This document shows positions 44,222-52,439 of a stretch of DNA of 64,000 nucleotides, one piece after another. Both the position numbers and the translations under genes were made by a program. The notes under the pieces are model-generated. The model was given only the letters and a program-made list of their open reading frames with translations. It was not told the DNA's origin and made no database searches. The DNA is from Lutibacter sp. HS1-25 (GTDB taxonomy: Bacteria; Bacteroidota; Bacteroidia; Flavobacteriales; Flavobacteriaceae): contig NZ_RHLN01000013.1 in NCBI RefSeq assembly GCF_004121075.1, forward strand, positions 17,690-81,689. The letters run 5' to 3'. The first letter of the stretch is position 1; each line of letters begins with the position of its first letter.

Positions 44222-46330
44222 ATGAAAATATACGATGACAAACACATTAAAAATGTTGCTTTTGTAGGTGCTCACAAAAGTGGAAAAACCACACTTGCAG
44301 AAACAATGCTCTTTGAAGCTGGCTTAGTCAGCCGCCGTGGTAGCGTAGAAAACAAAAATACCGTTTCAGACTATCACGAAATTGAACACGAAAGAGAAAC
44401 TTCCATTTTTGCCACTCCACTTCATACCGAATGGCGCAACTACAAAATAAATATTATAGACACTCCTGGCTTAGACGATTTTATTGGAGAAATCGCCTCA
44501 ACTATGCGCGTTGCAGACTCAATTGTTACGGTTATTAATGCACAACATGGTGTTGAAATTGGTACAGAAATTATATGGAATTATGTAGATCGTTTTTCAA
44601 AACCTACTTTATTTGTAATCAACCAAATCGACAATCCTAATGCCGATTTTGATGAAAGTTTTAAAAGTATTGTTGAATTGGTAGGTAAAAATGCCGTTAA
44701 AATTCAATATCCAATTGTAGTAGATGGTGCCCAATGTATTGTTGACGTTTTAAAAATGAAAATGTACAAATTTGGTGCTGAAGGTGGAAAACCTGAAAAA
44801 TTAGCAATCCCTAAAGATCAAATTGAAATAGCCAACGAACTTCACAATGAATTGGTTGAAAAAGCTGCTGAAAATGATGAAGATTTGATGGAATTGTTTT
44901 TTGACAAAGGCACTTTAAATGAAGATGAAATGCGTAAAGGAATTAAAAAAGGGATGTTAAATCACGAATTGTTTCCTGTTTTCTGTATTTCAGCATTAAA
45001 TGATATGGGAACTGGTAGATTGATGGGCTTTATAGACAATGTTGCGCCTTCTGCTGCCGATTTAAAACCTGAACAAAGTATTGATGGTGAATTGGTTGAA
45101 TGCAAAATTGATGCACCAACTTCTTTATTTATTTTCAAAACATTGTACGAACCAAATTTAGGTCAGATTAGTTTTTTCAAAGTAAAATCGGGTGAAATTA
45201 AGCAAAATGATAAATTAGAAAATTCAAGAAACGACGAAATTGAAATTATCAATCAACTGTATATTATGGATGGTAAAAACCGCCAGCCAGTAGAAAAATT
45301 AAGCGCAGGTGATATTGGCGCAACTTTAAAACTAAAATACACCGAAACAAATGACACTTTAAGAACCAAAGGCTCAAATATTACCATTAAGCCAATTGTT
45401 TTTCCTGAACCAAGAATAACTAAATGTGTGAATGCTGTTGATAAAAATGATGATGAAAAATTAAACGAAGCACTGAAAAAAATACACAGTCAAGATCCTA
45501 CGGTAAGCATCAGTTATTCAAAAGAATTAAAACAACAAATTTTAACCTGTCAGGGCGAATTGCATTTAGCAACCATAGACTGGACTCTTGAAAAACTCTA
45601 CGGTATTAAAGCAACATTTGACCAACCTAAAATTGCATACAGAGAAACCATTCAACGCTCTGCATCAACAAGTTACAAACACAAAAAACAATCAGGTGGT
45701 TCTGGTCAGTTTGGAGAGGTACATTTAAAAATTGAACCTTGGTTTGAAGGAATGCCAGAACCTGAAGGCTTTAACATAAGAGGAAAAGAAGAAGTGAATT
45801 TAGATTGGGGCGGAAAATTGATTTTTTACAACTGCATAGTTGGTGGTGTTATTGATACTCGCTATTTACCATCAGTATTAAAAGGCTGTTTAGAAGTTAT
45901 GGAAGAAGGTCCACTAACAGGTTCGTATGCCCGCGACATAAGAGTTATGGTTTACGACGGTAAAATGCACTCTGTAGATTCAAATGATATTTCTTTTAAA
46001 ATTGCTGCAGCTCACGCTTTTAAAGCTGCATTTTTAGAAGCCAAACCTAAATTATTAGAACCTATTCACGATTTAACTGTTAAAGTTCCTGAAGATTTAA
46101 TGGGAAATGTAATGACCGATTTACAATCGAGAAGAGCTATAATTTTAGGAATGGATAGCGAAGGAAAATACCAAACAATTAAAGCAAAAGTACCTTTAGC
46201 TGAAATGTATAGATACTCAACAAATTTAAGATCTATAACACAAGGTAGAGGTAATTTTAATACCAAATTTGCAAGTTTTGAGTTGGTTCCTAATAACATT
46301 CAGGATGAACTAGTAAAAGAAAATAGTTAA
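44222..46330 (+). CDS. EF-G paralogue (FusA2-like) with altered GTPase centre
   Basis: 702 residues with all five EF-G domains. P-loop GAHKSGKT (residues 16-23) replaces the canonical AHIDAGKTT; the switch I RGIT motif is absent (HERETSIFATPLH); switch II reads DTPGLDDF, so the catalytic His of DTPGH is Leu84. G4 is NQID. Domain IV keeps the SYARDIRVMVYDGKMHSVDSND tip and domain V KVPLAEMYRYSTNLRSITQGRG. This matches the Bacteroidota EF-G paralogue FusA2, reported in Bacteroides to support translation without GTP hydrolysis. The true fusA is not in this window. Terminator 20 nt after the stop. Confidence 0.9.
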   Translation: MKIYDDKHIKNVAFVGAHKSGKTTLAETMLFEAGLVSRRGSVENKNTVSDYHEIEHERETSIFATPLHTEWRNYKINIIDTPGLDDFIGEIASTMRVADSIVTVINAQHGVEIGTEIIWNYVDRFSKPTLFVINQIDNPNADFDESFKSIVELVGKNAVKIQYPIVVDGAQCIVDVLKMKMYKFGAEGGKPEKLAIPKDQIEIANELHNELVEKAAENDEDLMELFFDKGTLNEDEMRKGIKKGMLNHELFPVFCISALNDMGTGRLMGFIDNVAPSAADLKPEQSIDGELVECKIDAPTSLFIFKTLYEPNLGQISFFKVKSGEIKQNDKLENSRNDEIEIINQLYIMDGKNRQPVEKLSAGDIGATLKLKYTETNDTLRTKGSNITIKPIVFPEPRITKCVNAVDKNDDEKLNEALKKIHSQDPTVSISYSKELKQQILTCQGELHLATIDWTLEKLYGIKATFDQPKIAYRETIQRSASTSYKHKKQSGGSGQFGEVHLKIEPWFEGMPEPEGFNIRGKEEVNLDWGGKLIFYNCIVGGVIDTRYLPSVLKGCLEVMEEGPLTGSYARDIRVMVYDGKMHSVDSNDISFKIAAAHAFKAAFLEAKPKLLEPIHDLTVKVPEDLMGNVMTDLQSRRAIILGMDSEGKYQTIKAKVPLAEMYRYSTNLRSITQGRGNFNTKFASFELVPNNIQDELVKENS

Positions 46331-46348
46331 TTCATAATACTTCAAATT

Positions 46349-46387
46349 AAAGACTCACCTATTTTTATAAATTTGGTGAGTCTTTTT
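46349..46387 (+). terminator. Intrinsic terminator after the fusA2-like gene
   Basis: The stem AAAGACTCACC / GGTGAGTCTTT with a loop of about 15 nt is followed by T-tracts. Confidence 0.85.
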
Positions 46388-46458
46388 ATTTAACAATTTT
46401 TCGTCTTAAATATTTACTTTTTCCAAATTAAATAATGTGCAATCACAAGTTTAATTCT

Positions 46459-46466
46459 TATATTTG
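46459..46466 (+). promoter_or_regulatory. -7 promoter element of the 46485 gene
   Basis: TATATTTG, 18 bp upstream of the ATG; the start would leave a leader of about 10 nt. Confidence 0.45.
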
Positions 46467-46484
46467 CACTCTTAAATTATTTGT

Positions 46485-46670
46485 ATGAAATTATTGTTAA
46501 TTACCCTTGTATTGTTAGGAATTGGTGTTGCAGGAATTGCAATAAAACTATGGGCTAAAAAAGGCGGTAAATTTGCAGGTACTTGCGCCAGTCAAAATCC
46601 ACATTTAAACAAAAATGGAGAGCCTTGTGGCTACTGTGGAAAAACTGCTGACCAATGTGAAAACAGGTAA
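46485..46670 (+). CDS. Small membrane protein with Cys-rich tail
   Basis: 61 residues. One N-terminal transmembrane helix (about 3-24), a short KKGGKF linker and a conserved C-terminal cluster CASQNPHLNKNGEPCGYCGKTADQC, with four Cys that could bind a metal or cluster. Short, but with coding character, its own promoter, and a 3-nt gap to the glycosyltransferase. Similar small proteins occur in many flavobacteria; function unknown. Confidence 0.78.
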   Translation: MKLLLITLVLLGIGVAGIAIKLWAKKGGKFAGTCASQNPHLNKNGEPCGYCGKTADQCENR

Positions 46671-46673
46671 ACT

Positions 46674-47783
46674 ATGCTTGAATATCTATTCATTGCTTTT
46701 ATAGTAATTTTTTGTATTCAATTTTTTTATAACTTTTTTCTATTCAGTTTTTTTTCTTTTTCAAAACAAAAAACAATTGAAACTTCTTTTACAGAGCCTG
46801 TTTCAGTAATTATTTGTGCTAAAAATGAAGCTCAAAATTTAATTGAAAATATACCTTATTTTCTAAAACAAAATTATCCAAATTTTCAACTTGTTTTAAT
46901 CAACGACAATTCTCACGATGAAACGTTGGATGTTATTGAACAATTTAAACTTGAATTTCCAAATCAAATTAAAATTGTTGATGTAGCTGAAAATGAACAA
47001 TTTTGGGGAAGTAAAAAATACGCTTTAACCCTAGGAATAAAAGCCGCAAGTTACGAGCATTTACTTTTTACTGACGCCGATTGCAAACCCGTATCTGACA
47101 ATTGGATTGCTGAAATGGTTTCTCATTTTACTTCAAAAAAACAGTTGATTTTAGGTTATAGTCCTTATAAAAAAATTAAAAAATCTTTACTAAATAAGTT
47201 ACTTAGGTATGAAACCTTACTAACTGCAATTCAGTATTTTTCGTATGCAAAATTTGGATTACCTTATATGGGAGTAGGTCGCAATATTGCCTATACAAAA
47301 TCTGAGTTTTTTGCAGCAAAAGGATTTTCAAAACATATGCATGTTAAATCTGGTGACGATGATTTGTTTGTAAACCAAATAGCTACAAAAAAAAATACAA
47401 GTTTCTGCACTTCAAAAAACAGTTTTATAGAATCTATTCCAAAATTGACTTTAAAAGATTGGATTGCACAAAAAAGAAGACACATTTCAACAGCAAGCCA
47501 TTACAAAACAATACATCAATTTTTATTAGGAATGTATTTTGTTTCAAAAGTATCTTTTTGGATAATTGGACTATTGCTTATTTCATTTCAATTTCAATGG
47601 CAAATAATAGCAGGTTTATTACTTTTTAAAATCATACTTTTTTATGCTGTTATTTGGTCTTCAGCAAAAAAATTAAATGAAAAAGATTTGATTTTAATTG
47701 CACCTTTTTTAGAATTATTTTTGATTTTCATCCAAATGATTATCTTTATAAAAAATCTATTTTCAAAACCCTTACATTGGTAA
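46674..47783 (+). CDS. Family 2 glycosyltransferase, membrane-bound
   Basis: 369 residues. N-terminal helix (about 2-22); GT-A domain: SVIICAKNEAQNLIENIPYFLKQ, DDNSHDETLDVIEQF region, FTDADCKPVS (DxD metal/sugar site near 125), VKSGDDDLFVNQIA and QKRRHISTASHY; three C-terminal transmembrane helices (about 285-360). The sugar and acceptor are unknown; the family includes polysaccharide and glycolipid synthases. Follows the small Cys-rich protein and precedes an ECF sigma gene with a 7-bp overlap. Confidence 0.88.
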   Translation: MLEYLFIAFIVIFCIQFFYNFFLFSFFSFSKQKTIETSFTEPVSVIICAKNEAQNLIENIPYFLKQNYPNFQLVLINDNSHDETLDVIEQFKLEFPNQIKIVDVAENEQFWGSKKYALTLGIKAASYEHLLFTDADCKPVSDNWIAEMVSHFTSKKQLILGYSPYKKIKKSLLNKLLRYETLLTAIQYFSYAKFGLPYMGVGRNIAYTKSEFFAAKGFSKHMHVKSGDDDLFVNQIATKKNTSFCTSKNSFIESIPKLTLKDWIAQKRRHISTASHYKTIHQFLLGMYFVSKVSFWIIGLLLISFQFQWQIIAGLLLFKIILFYAVIWSSAKKLNEKDLILIAPFLELFLIFIQMIIFIKNLFSKPLHW

Positions 47784-48343
47784 ATAAAGATATTGATATT
47801 GCTGATTTAATTGAAAAGGCAAAAAAAAAGGATCAAAAGGCATTTAACACCTTGTTAAATACCTATTGGAGTGATGTTTACAGATTTCAATTTTCAAAAA
47901 CTGGTGACGAAGATGAAGCTGAAGATATTACCATAAAAACTTTTTCAAAAGCATTTGAAAAAATTAATTTATACAACAACAATTACAATTTCAAAACTTG
48001 GTTAATTACAATTTCTAAAAATATATTTTTAGATCATTTAAGAAAACAACGTGCTGAAACTGTTTCAATTAACAAAAAAGAATCTGAAGCTTACAAGATT
48101 TTCGACGAATCTCCTTCTGCTGAAGATCAATTAATTATAGATCAAAATTTAGCGCATTTATTACATCATTTAAAAAAATTAAAACCTCAACATCAAGAAA
48201 TTATCAATCTGCGATATTTTAGAGAAATGAGTTATAAAGAAATGGGCGACTTACTAAATGAACCTATTAGCAATATCAAAGTAAAACTTTTACGCGCTAA
48301 AAAATTACTCGCTGAAATTATCAATAAATCTACTGAAAATTGA
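47777..48343 (+). CDS. RNA polymerase sigma factor, ECF (sigma-70) family
   Basis: 188 residues; TTG start overlapping the glycosyltransferase 3' end by 7 bases. Region 2: GDEDEAEDITIKTFSKAFEKINLYNNNYNFKTWLITISKNIFLDHLRK; region 4: LKPQHQEIINLRYFREMSYKEMGDLLNEPISNIKVKLLRAKKLL, an HTH. No anti-sigma gene follows; the next is an Nramp-like transporter, overlapping by 4 bases (TTGA). Target genes unknown. Confidence 0.92.
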   Translation: MVNKDIDIADLIEKAKKKDQKAFNTLLNTYWSDVYRFQFSKTGDEDEAEDITIKTFSKAFEKINLYNNNYNFKTWLITISKNIFLDHLRKQRAETVSINKKESEAYKIFDESPSAEDQLIIDQNLAHLLHHLKKLKPQHQEIINLRYFREMSYKEMGDLLNEPISNIKVKLLRAKKLLAEIINKSTEN

Positions 48344-49569
48344 ATGCTACAAAATCAAACTGGTTTAAAAAGTTAGGACCTGGTTTATTGTTTGCCGGTG
48401 CTGCAATTGGTGTTTCACATTTAGTACAATCTACTCGTGCGGGTGCCGATTTTGGATTTGGCCTGGTTTGGGCATTGGTTCTTATTCACATTGTTAAATA
48501 TCCCTTTTTTCAATTTGGACCACGATACGCTACAGCAACTGGCGAAAGTTTATTAGACGGTTACAAAAGGTTAGGAAAAGGAGTACTTATTGCCTACTTT
48601 ATTTTAAACTTAGCTACTATGTTTACCATTCAGGCAGCGGTAACTATTGTAACTGCTGGTTTGGCTGCTAATTTATTTGGCATAAGCACCAACCCTATTA
48701 TTTGGAGCGCCATAATTACCTTAATTTGTTTTACTTTACTTTTAATTGGTCGCTATAAATTATTAGACCAGTTAATGAAAATAATCATCATTACACTTAC
48801 TTTAAGTACTGTTATTGCATTAATTATTTCAGCATTTAGCACTAACAATACTTATAATTTTACGCAAATTTTACCTAAAGGAAGTGTCGAAATTGGCTTT
48901 TTAATTGCCTTTTTAGGTTGGATGCCTGCCCCACTCGATGTCTCTATTTGGCAATCGCTTTGGGCAATAGAAAAGCAAAAAGATAAAACAAACCAATACA
49001 ATACCAAACAAGCTATTTTTGACTTTAATATTGGTTATGCCGGAACCTTGTTTTTAGGAATTTGTTTTGTCGCTCTAGGAGCCATTGTAATGTTTAATTC
49101 TGGTGAAACTTTTAGCGGAAGTGCTGTTGTTTTTTCAGAACAATTGATCAATTTATACACTCAAAATTTAGGAACTCAATTTTATATTTTTATTGCAGCT
49201 GCTGCTTTTACCACCATGTTTAGCACCACTATTACAACTTTAGATGCATCGCCAAGGTCTATGACCAAAACAGTGGATTTATTAACTAACAAATCTTACA
49301 AAAACATGTATTGGTTTTGGCTCACCTTTTTAGCCATAGGAACAATGTTAATTTTAATGTACTTTATGTCTGAAATGGGTGTTTTAATTAAAATAGCAAC
49401 CATACTTTCATTTTTAACAGCGCCATTTTTTGCAATTATCAATTATGTTTTAATTACAGGAAAACACACACCAAAAAAGTTTCAACCATCTTTAGCACTT
49501 AAAATTTTAAGTTGGGTTGGGATATTGTTTCTTATTGGTTTTAGTGCTTGGTTTTTAACTAGTTTATAA
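48340..49569 (+). CDS. Nramp-family transporter lacking the DPGN motif
   Basis: 409 residues, about 11 transmembrane helices; TTG start overlapping the sigma stop. The first helix is LGPGLLFAGAAIGVSHLVQSTRAGADFG, where canonical Nramp proteins have DPGN for metal binding; helix 6 has GWMPAPLDVSIWQSLW, with MPAP where MPH is usual. So it belongs to the superfamily by architecture, but the metal site is not conserved and the cargo is unknown. Could be a Mg2+/other-cation variant or an amino-acid-like transporter. Short spacer to lipA. Confidence 0.82.
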   Translation: MNATKSNWFKKLGPGLLFAGAAIGVSHLVQSTRAGADFGFGLVWALVLIHIVKYPFFQFGPRYATATGESLLDGYKRLGKGVLIAYFILNLATMFTIQAAVTIVTAGLAANLFGISTNPIIWSAIITLICFTLLLIGRYKLLDQLMKIIIITLTLSTVIALIISAFSTNNTYNFTQILPKGSVEIGFLIAFLGWMPAPLDVSIWQSLWAIEKQKDKTNQYNTKQAIFDFNIGYAGTLFLGICFVALGAIVMFNSGETFSGSAVVFSEQLINLYTQNLGTQFYIFIAAAAFTTMFSTTITTLDASPRSMTKTVDLLTNKSYKNMYWFWLTFLAIGTMLILMYFMSEMGVLIKIATILSFLTAPFFAIINYVLITGKHTPKKFQPSLALKILSWVGILFLIGFSAWFLTSL

Positions 49570-49577
49570 ATTCTTTG

Positions 49578-49585
49578 TATTTTTG
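49578..49585 (+). promoter_or_regulatory. -7 promoter element of lipA
   Basis: TATTTTTG, 21 bp before the ATG, next to the stop of the transporter gene. Confidence 0.45.
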
Positions 49586-49605
49586 CAATCAATTTTATAA
49601 AAGTT

Positions 49606-50478
49606 ATGTCTGAAGAATCTATTCAATCGCAAGTTAAAGTACAAAAACCTAAGTGGTTACGCGTAAAACTTCCTGTAGGAAAAAAATACACAGAACTAAG
49701 AGGTTTAGTAGATAAATACAAATTAAATACCATTTGCACCAGTGGAAGTTGCCCAAATATGGGCGAATGTTGGACAGAAGGTACTGCTACTTTTATGATT
49801 TTAGGTAATATTTGTACACGCTCATGCGGATTTTGTGGTGTACAAACAGGAAGACCTGAAAATGTAGATTGGGAAGAACCAGAAAAAGTAGCACGCTCTA
49901 TCAAGTTAATGAAAATTAAACATGCCGTTATTACATCGGTTGACAGAGATGATATAAAAGATGGTGGTTCAATTATTTGGGTTGAAACCATCAATGCTAT
50001 ACGAAGAGCAAATCCTGAAACAACTTTAGAAACTCTAATTCCAGATTTTCAAGGAAATAAAACAAATATTGACCGAATTTTAGCGGTTGCTCCTGAAGTT
50101 ATTTCACACAACTTAGAAACTGTTCGCAGATTAACACGCGAAGTTCGTATACAAGCAAAATACGACAGAAGTTTAGAAGTTTTAAAATATATGAAAGACC
50201 AAGGACAACGTAGAACCAAATCTGGTATTATGTTAGGTCTTGGTGAAACTGAAGAAGAAGTTTTAGAAACAATGCAAGATTTAGCCAATGCTAAAGTAGA
50301 TATTTTAACAATTGGACAATATTTACAGCCTAGTAAAAAACACTTACCGGTAAAAGAATTTATTACACCTGAACAGTTTGAAAAATACCGTGAAGCTGGT
50401 TTAAAAATGGGATTTAGACATGTTGAAAGTAGCGCTTTGGTTCGTTCTTCATACAAAGCTCAAAAACATTTAGAATAA
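49606..50478 (+). CDS. lipA: Lipoyl synthase
   Basis: 290-residue radical-SAM enzyme that inserts two sulfurs into octanoyl groups. Auxiliary-cluster motif C44TSGSC49PNMGEC55; radical-SAM cluster C70TRSC74GFC77; ALV-RSSYKA with the C-terminal Ser ligand (HVESSALVRSSYKAQKHL, where RSSY is conserved). Length is normal. lipB was not seen nearby. Downstream lies the first sigma-54 small-RNA cassette. Confidence 0.95.
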   Translation: MSEESIQSQVKVQKPKWLRVKLPVGKKYTELRGLVDKYKLNTICTSGSCPNMGECWTEGTATFMILGNICTRSCGFCGVQTGRPENVDWEEPEKVARSIKLMKIKHAVITSVDRDDIKDGGSIIWVETINAIRRANPETTLETLIPDFQGNKTNIDRILAVAPEVISHNLETVRRLTREVRIQAKYDRSLEVLKYMKDQGQRRTKSGIMLGLGETEEEVLETMQDLANAKVDILTIGQYLQPSKKHLPVKEFITPEQFEKYREAGLKMGFRHVESSALVRSSYKAQKHLE

Positions 50479-50521
50479 AAAACCTTTATTAACTTTTAAT
50501 TAACAAATGTCAATATATTAT

Positions 50522-50537
50522 TGGCATAGCTATTGCA
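50522..50537 (+). promoter_or_regulatory. Sigma-54-type promoter of small RNA copy 1
   Basis: TGGCATAGCTATTGCA: GG (50523-50524), exactly 10 nt, GC (50535-50536), matching TGGCAY-N5-TTGCW. Expected start 12 nt downstream at about 50548. The site is kept in copy 2 with changes only outside the GG/GC. Confidence 0.7.
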
Positions 50538-50547
50538 TTGTACAATT

Positions 50548-50629
50548 AGAACAAAGAAGTAGTTAGCTTTGTTTTCATATTAAAAGTTTGGTTAGTTAAT
50601 AAAAAAGCGCCCCATAAGCGCTTTTTTTT
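50548..50629 (+). ncRNA. Putative small RNA, copy 1 (sigma-54-dependent)
   Basis: About 82 nt from the predicted start to the end of the T-tract, lying between lipA and the convergent RluA gene. Order: hairpin AACAAAG / CTTTGTT with a 10-nt loop; a single-stranded tract containing GTTTGGTTAGTTAATAA, identical in copy 2; intrinsic terminator AAAGCGC / GCGCTTT with a T8 run (50603-50629). No start codon with an ORF. The pattern conserved in the two copies, including promoter and terminator, argues for an RNA product rather than a plain terminator. Function unknown. Confidence 0.65.
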
Positions 50630-50655
50630 GTGCGACAATGTAAAAAATTTGTTTA

Positions 50656-52332
50656 TTAAAATTCGGCTTTTTTATAAAATACCATTGGTTGTTTGGTTGT
50701 AGGATGTATAAATTCTAAGGTATCTGCATGTAAATACAAACGATCCGATTTTTGTCCATACAAATCATCTCCAATAATTGGAATATTTAAGCCTAAAGTA
50801 TGAGATGAATGAACGCGTAACTGATGTGTTCGTCCAGAAATTGGATAGAAATGTATTTTGGTTTGTCCATTTTTTCGTTCAATAACTTCCCAATTTGTTT
50901 CCGCAGGTTTTCCGTGTTCAAAACAAACCAATTGCCTTGGCCTGTCATCTAAATCAACTCGAAGAGGCAAATTAATTGTTCCTTTGTCTTCTTTTACAAT
51001 GCCATCTAACAAAGCTGTATACCTTTTTTTTACCGTTTTATTGATAAACTGACTTTGTAAATCTTTGTGTGCTTTTTTATTTTTTGCCAAAACCAACAAA
51101 CCCGAAGTATCCATATCTAACCGATGAATAATAATTGGTCCTGAAATATTTTTAACTTGCTGTTTAATTCGGGTATAAACCGAATCTTGGATATGTATTC
51201 CCGGAACCGATAAAAACGCTGCAGGTTTAAAAACCACCATCAATTGTTCATCTTCAAAAATAGTTTCAAGTTCTTTACCAATTGCAGGGTTTTGCAACAA
51301 AGGATCGGTATCCATTTCTATTCCAGCCAACATATGCGTTAAAATAGGTTTGCATTTTCCTTGACAAGCTGGATAAAACTGTTGGTGCTTTCTTATTTCT
51401 TTATTTGGCGATTGTCCCCACCAAAATTCGGCCATAGCAATGGGCTTTAAATTGTTTAAAAAAGCGTACTGTAAAAGTTTTGGCGCAGCACATTCTCCTG
51501 AACCAGCAGGCAAACTTTGCTCAGAACTTTCAATAAATAACTGAGCTAAATTTTTGACTTCTTTTTTTGAATTTAAAAATTGATATTGTTCAAATAAATA
51601 TTGTTGCAATGCAGCAGATTTTGTTTTACGTTGCTCTTTTAACAATGCTATTTGATTGGTATAAAACAACAATTTTTCTTTGAAGGGCTTTAACATATGC
51701 TCCCAATAACGATTTACATTGTTGAAAAAATATTTAGCTTCTAAACTTTCTTTAGCCAAAGAAGCTTCAAAAATAGCGAATGCTTCTGCTGACAATTCAA
51801 TTTTTGCTTTTTCTCTTCGAAAATTTCTATCTTTTTTAGCTGCTTTTAAAGCTGCTTTTTTCTCCTCAATATCAATTGCTGCTTTCTTTTTCTCCAATTG
51901 GTATTGTGCTAATAAAGCTACATAATCCGTATTTTTTTTCAAACACTCTATGTCACTATTGATACTGTTTAAAACAGCTTCCTCTTTTAAAAAATACGAA
52001 TCTTTTGCAAGCATATCATAAACTGGCGGAACAAACTTTTTATGATTGTTTTTCTCAGCCAACTTACCTGAAACAGCTGCTATATAACCTATTTCATTTT
52101 GCTGATTTTGTACCACCAGCACACCAAACATTTTTCCTATAACCAATCCTTTTTTAGAAGAATCTAAGCCAAAATTATGTTCAAAATCGGTTTGTGTTTT
52201 TAAATAATTTTGTACTTCACTTGCTGCCAACTTAGACAAAGGATGCGGCTCATAATAAAACGGAAAGGTAAATTTAGCAGGAAGCTCAAACTTGTTTATA
52301 GAAGCAGAAAAGTATTGAAAATAGGTTTGCAA
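50656..52332 (-). CDS. RluA-family pseudouridine synthase with long N-terminal extension
   Basis: 558 residues from a TTG at 52332. The frame is open to 52395, but a TATATTTG promoter element lies inside that extra part (52363-52356), and the family similarity begins after it. The C-terminal third is the catalytic domain: HRLDMDTSGLLVLAKNKKAHKDLQSQF with the catalytic Asp of HRLD near residue 400, SGRTHQLRVHSSH near 505. The first 330 residues hold a coiled-coil region (about 150-260) with no S4 domain. rRNA or tRNA target unknown. The N-terminal extension is typical of flavobacterial members. Confidence 0.88.
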   Translation of the reverse strand: MQTYFQYFSASINKFELPAKFTFPFYYEPHPLSKLAASEVQNYLKTQTDFEHNFGLDSSKKGLVIGKMFGVLVVQNQQNEIGYIAAVSGKLAEKNNHKKFVPPVYDMLAKDSYFLKEEAVLNSINSDIECLKKNTDYVALLAQYQLEKKKAAIDIEEKKAALKAAKKDRNFRREKAKIELSAEAFAIFEASLAKESLEAKYFFNNVNRYWEHMLKPFKEKLLFYTNQIALLKEQRKTKSAALQQYLFEQYQFLNSKKEVKNLAQLFIESSEQSLPAGSGECAAPKLLQYAFLNNLKPIAMAEFWWGQSPNKEIRKHQQFYPACQGKCKPILTHMLAGIEMDTDPLLQNPAIGKELETIFEDEQLMVVFKPAAFLSVPGIHIQDSVYTRIKQQVKNISGPIIIHRLDMDTSGLLVLAKNKKAHKDLQSQFINKTVKKRYTALLDGIVKEDKGTINLPLRVDLDDRPRQLVCFEHGKPAETNWEVIERKNGQTKIHFYPISGRTHQLRVHSSHTLGLNIPIIGDDLYGQKSDRLYLHADTLEFIHPTTKQPMVFYKKAEF

Positions 52333-52355
52333 AATGATTTGTCTAAAATTATGGG

Positions 52356-52363
52356 CAAATATA
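52356..52363 (-). promoter_or_regulatory. -7 promoter element of the RluA gene
   Basis: TATATTTG on the minus strand, placed inside the longest possible reading frame, so the true start must lie downstream; the TTG at 52332 fits. Confidence 0.5.
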
Positions 52364-52439
52364 CTTTTTTTTGAAATGAAATTTTTGAGATTCAATTCAA
52401 CAAATTTAGAACGTTTTACATACTTTAATAGCTCAGGGT

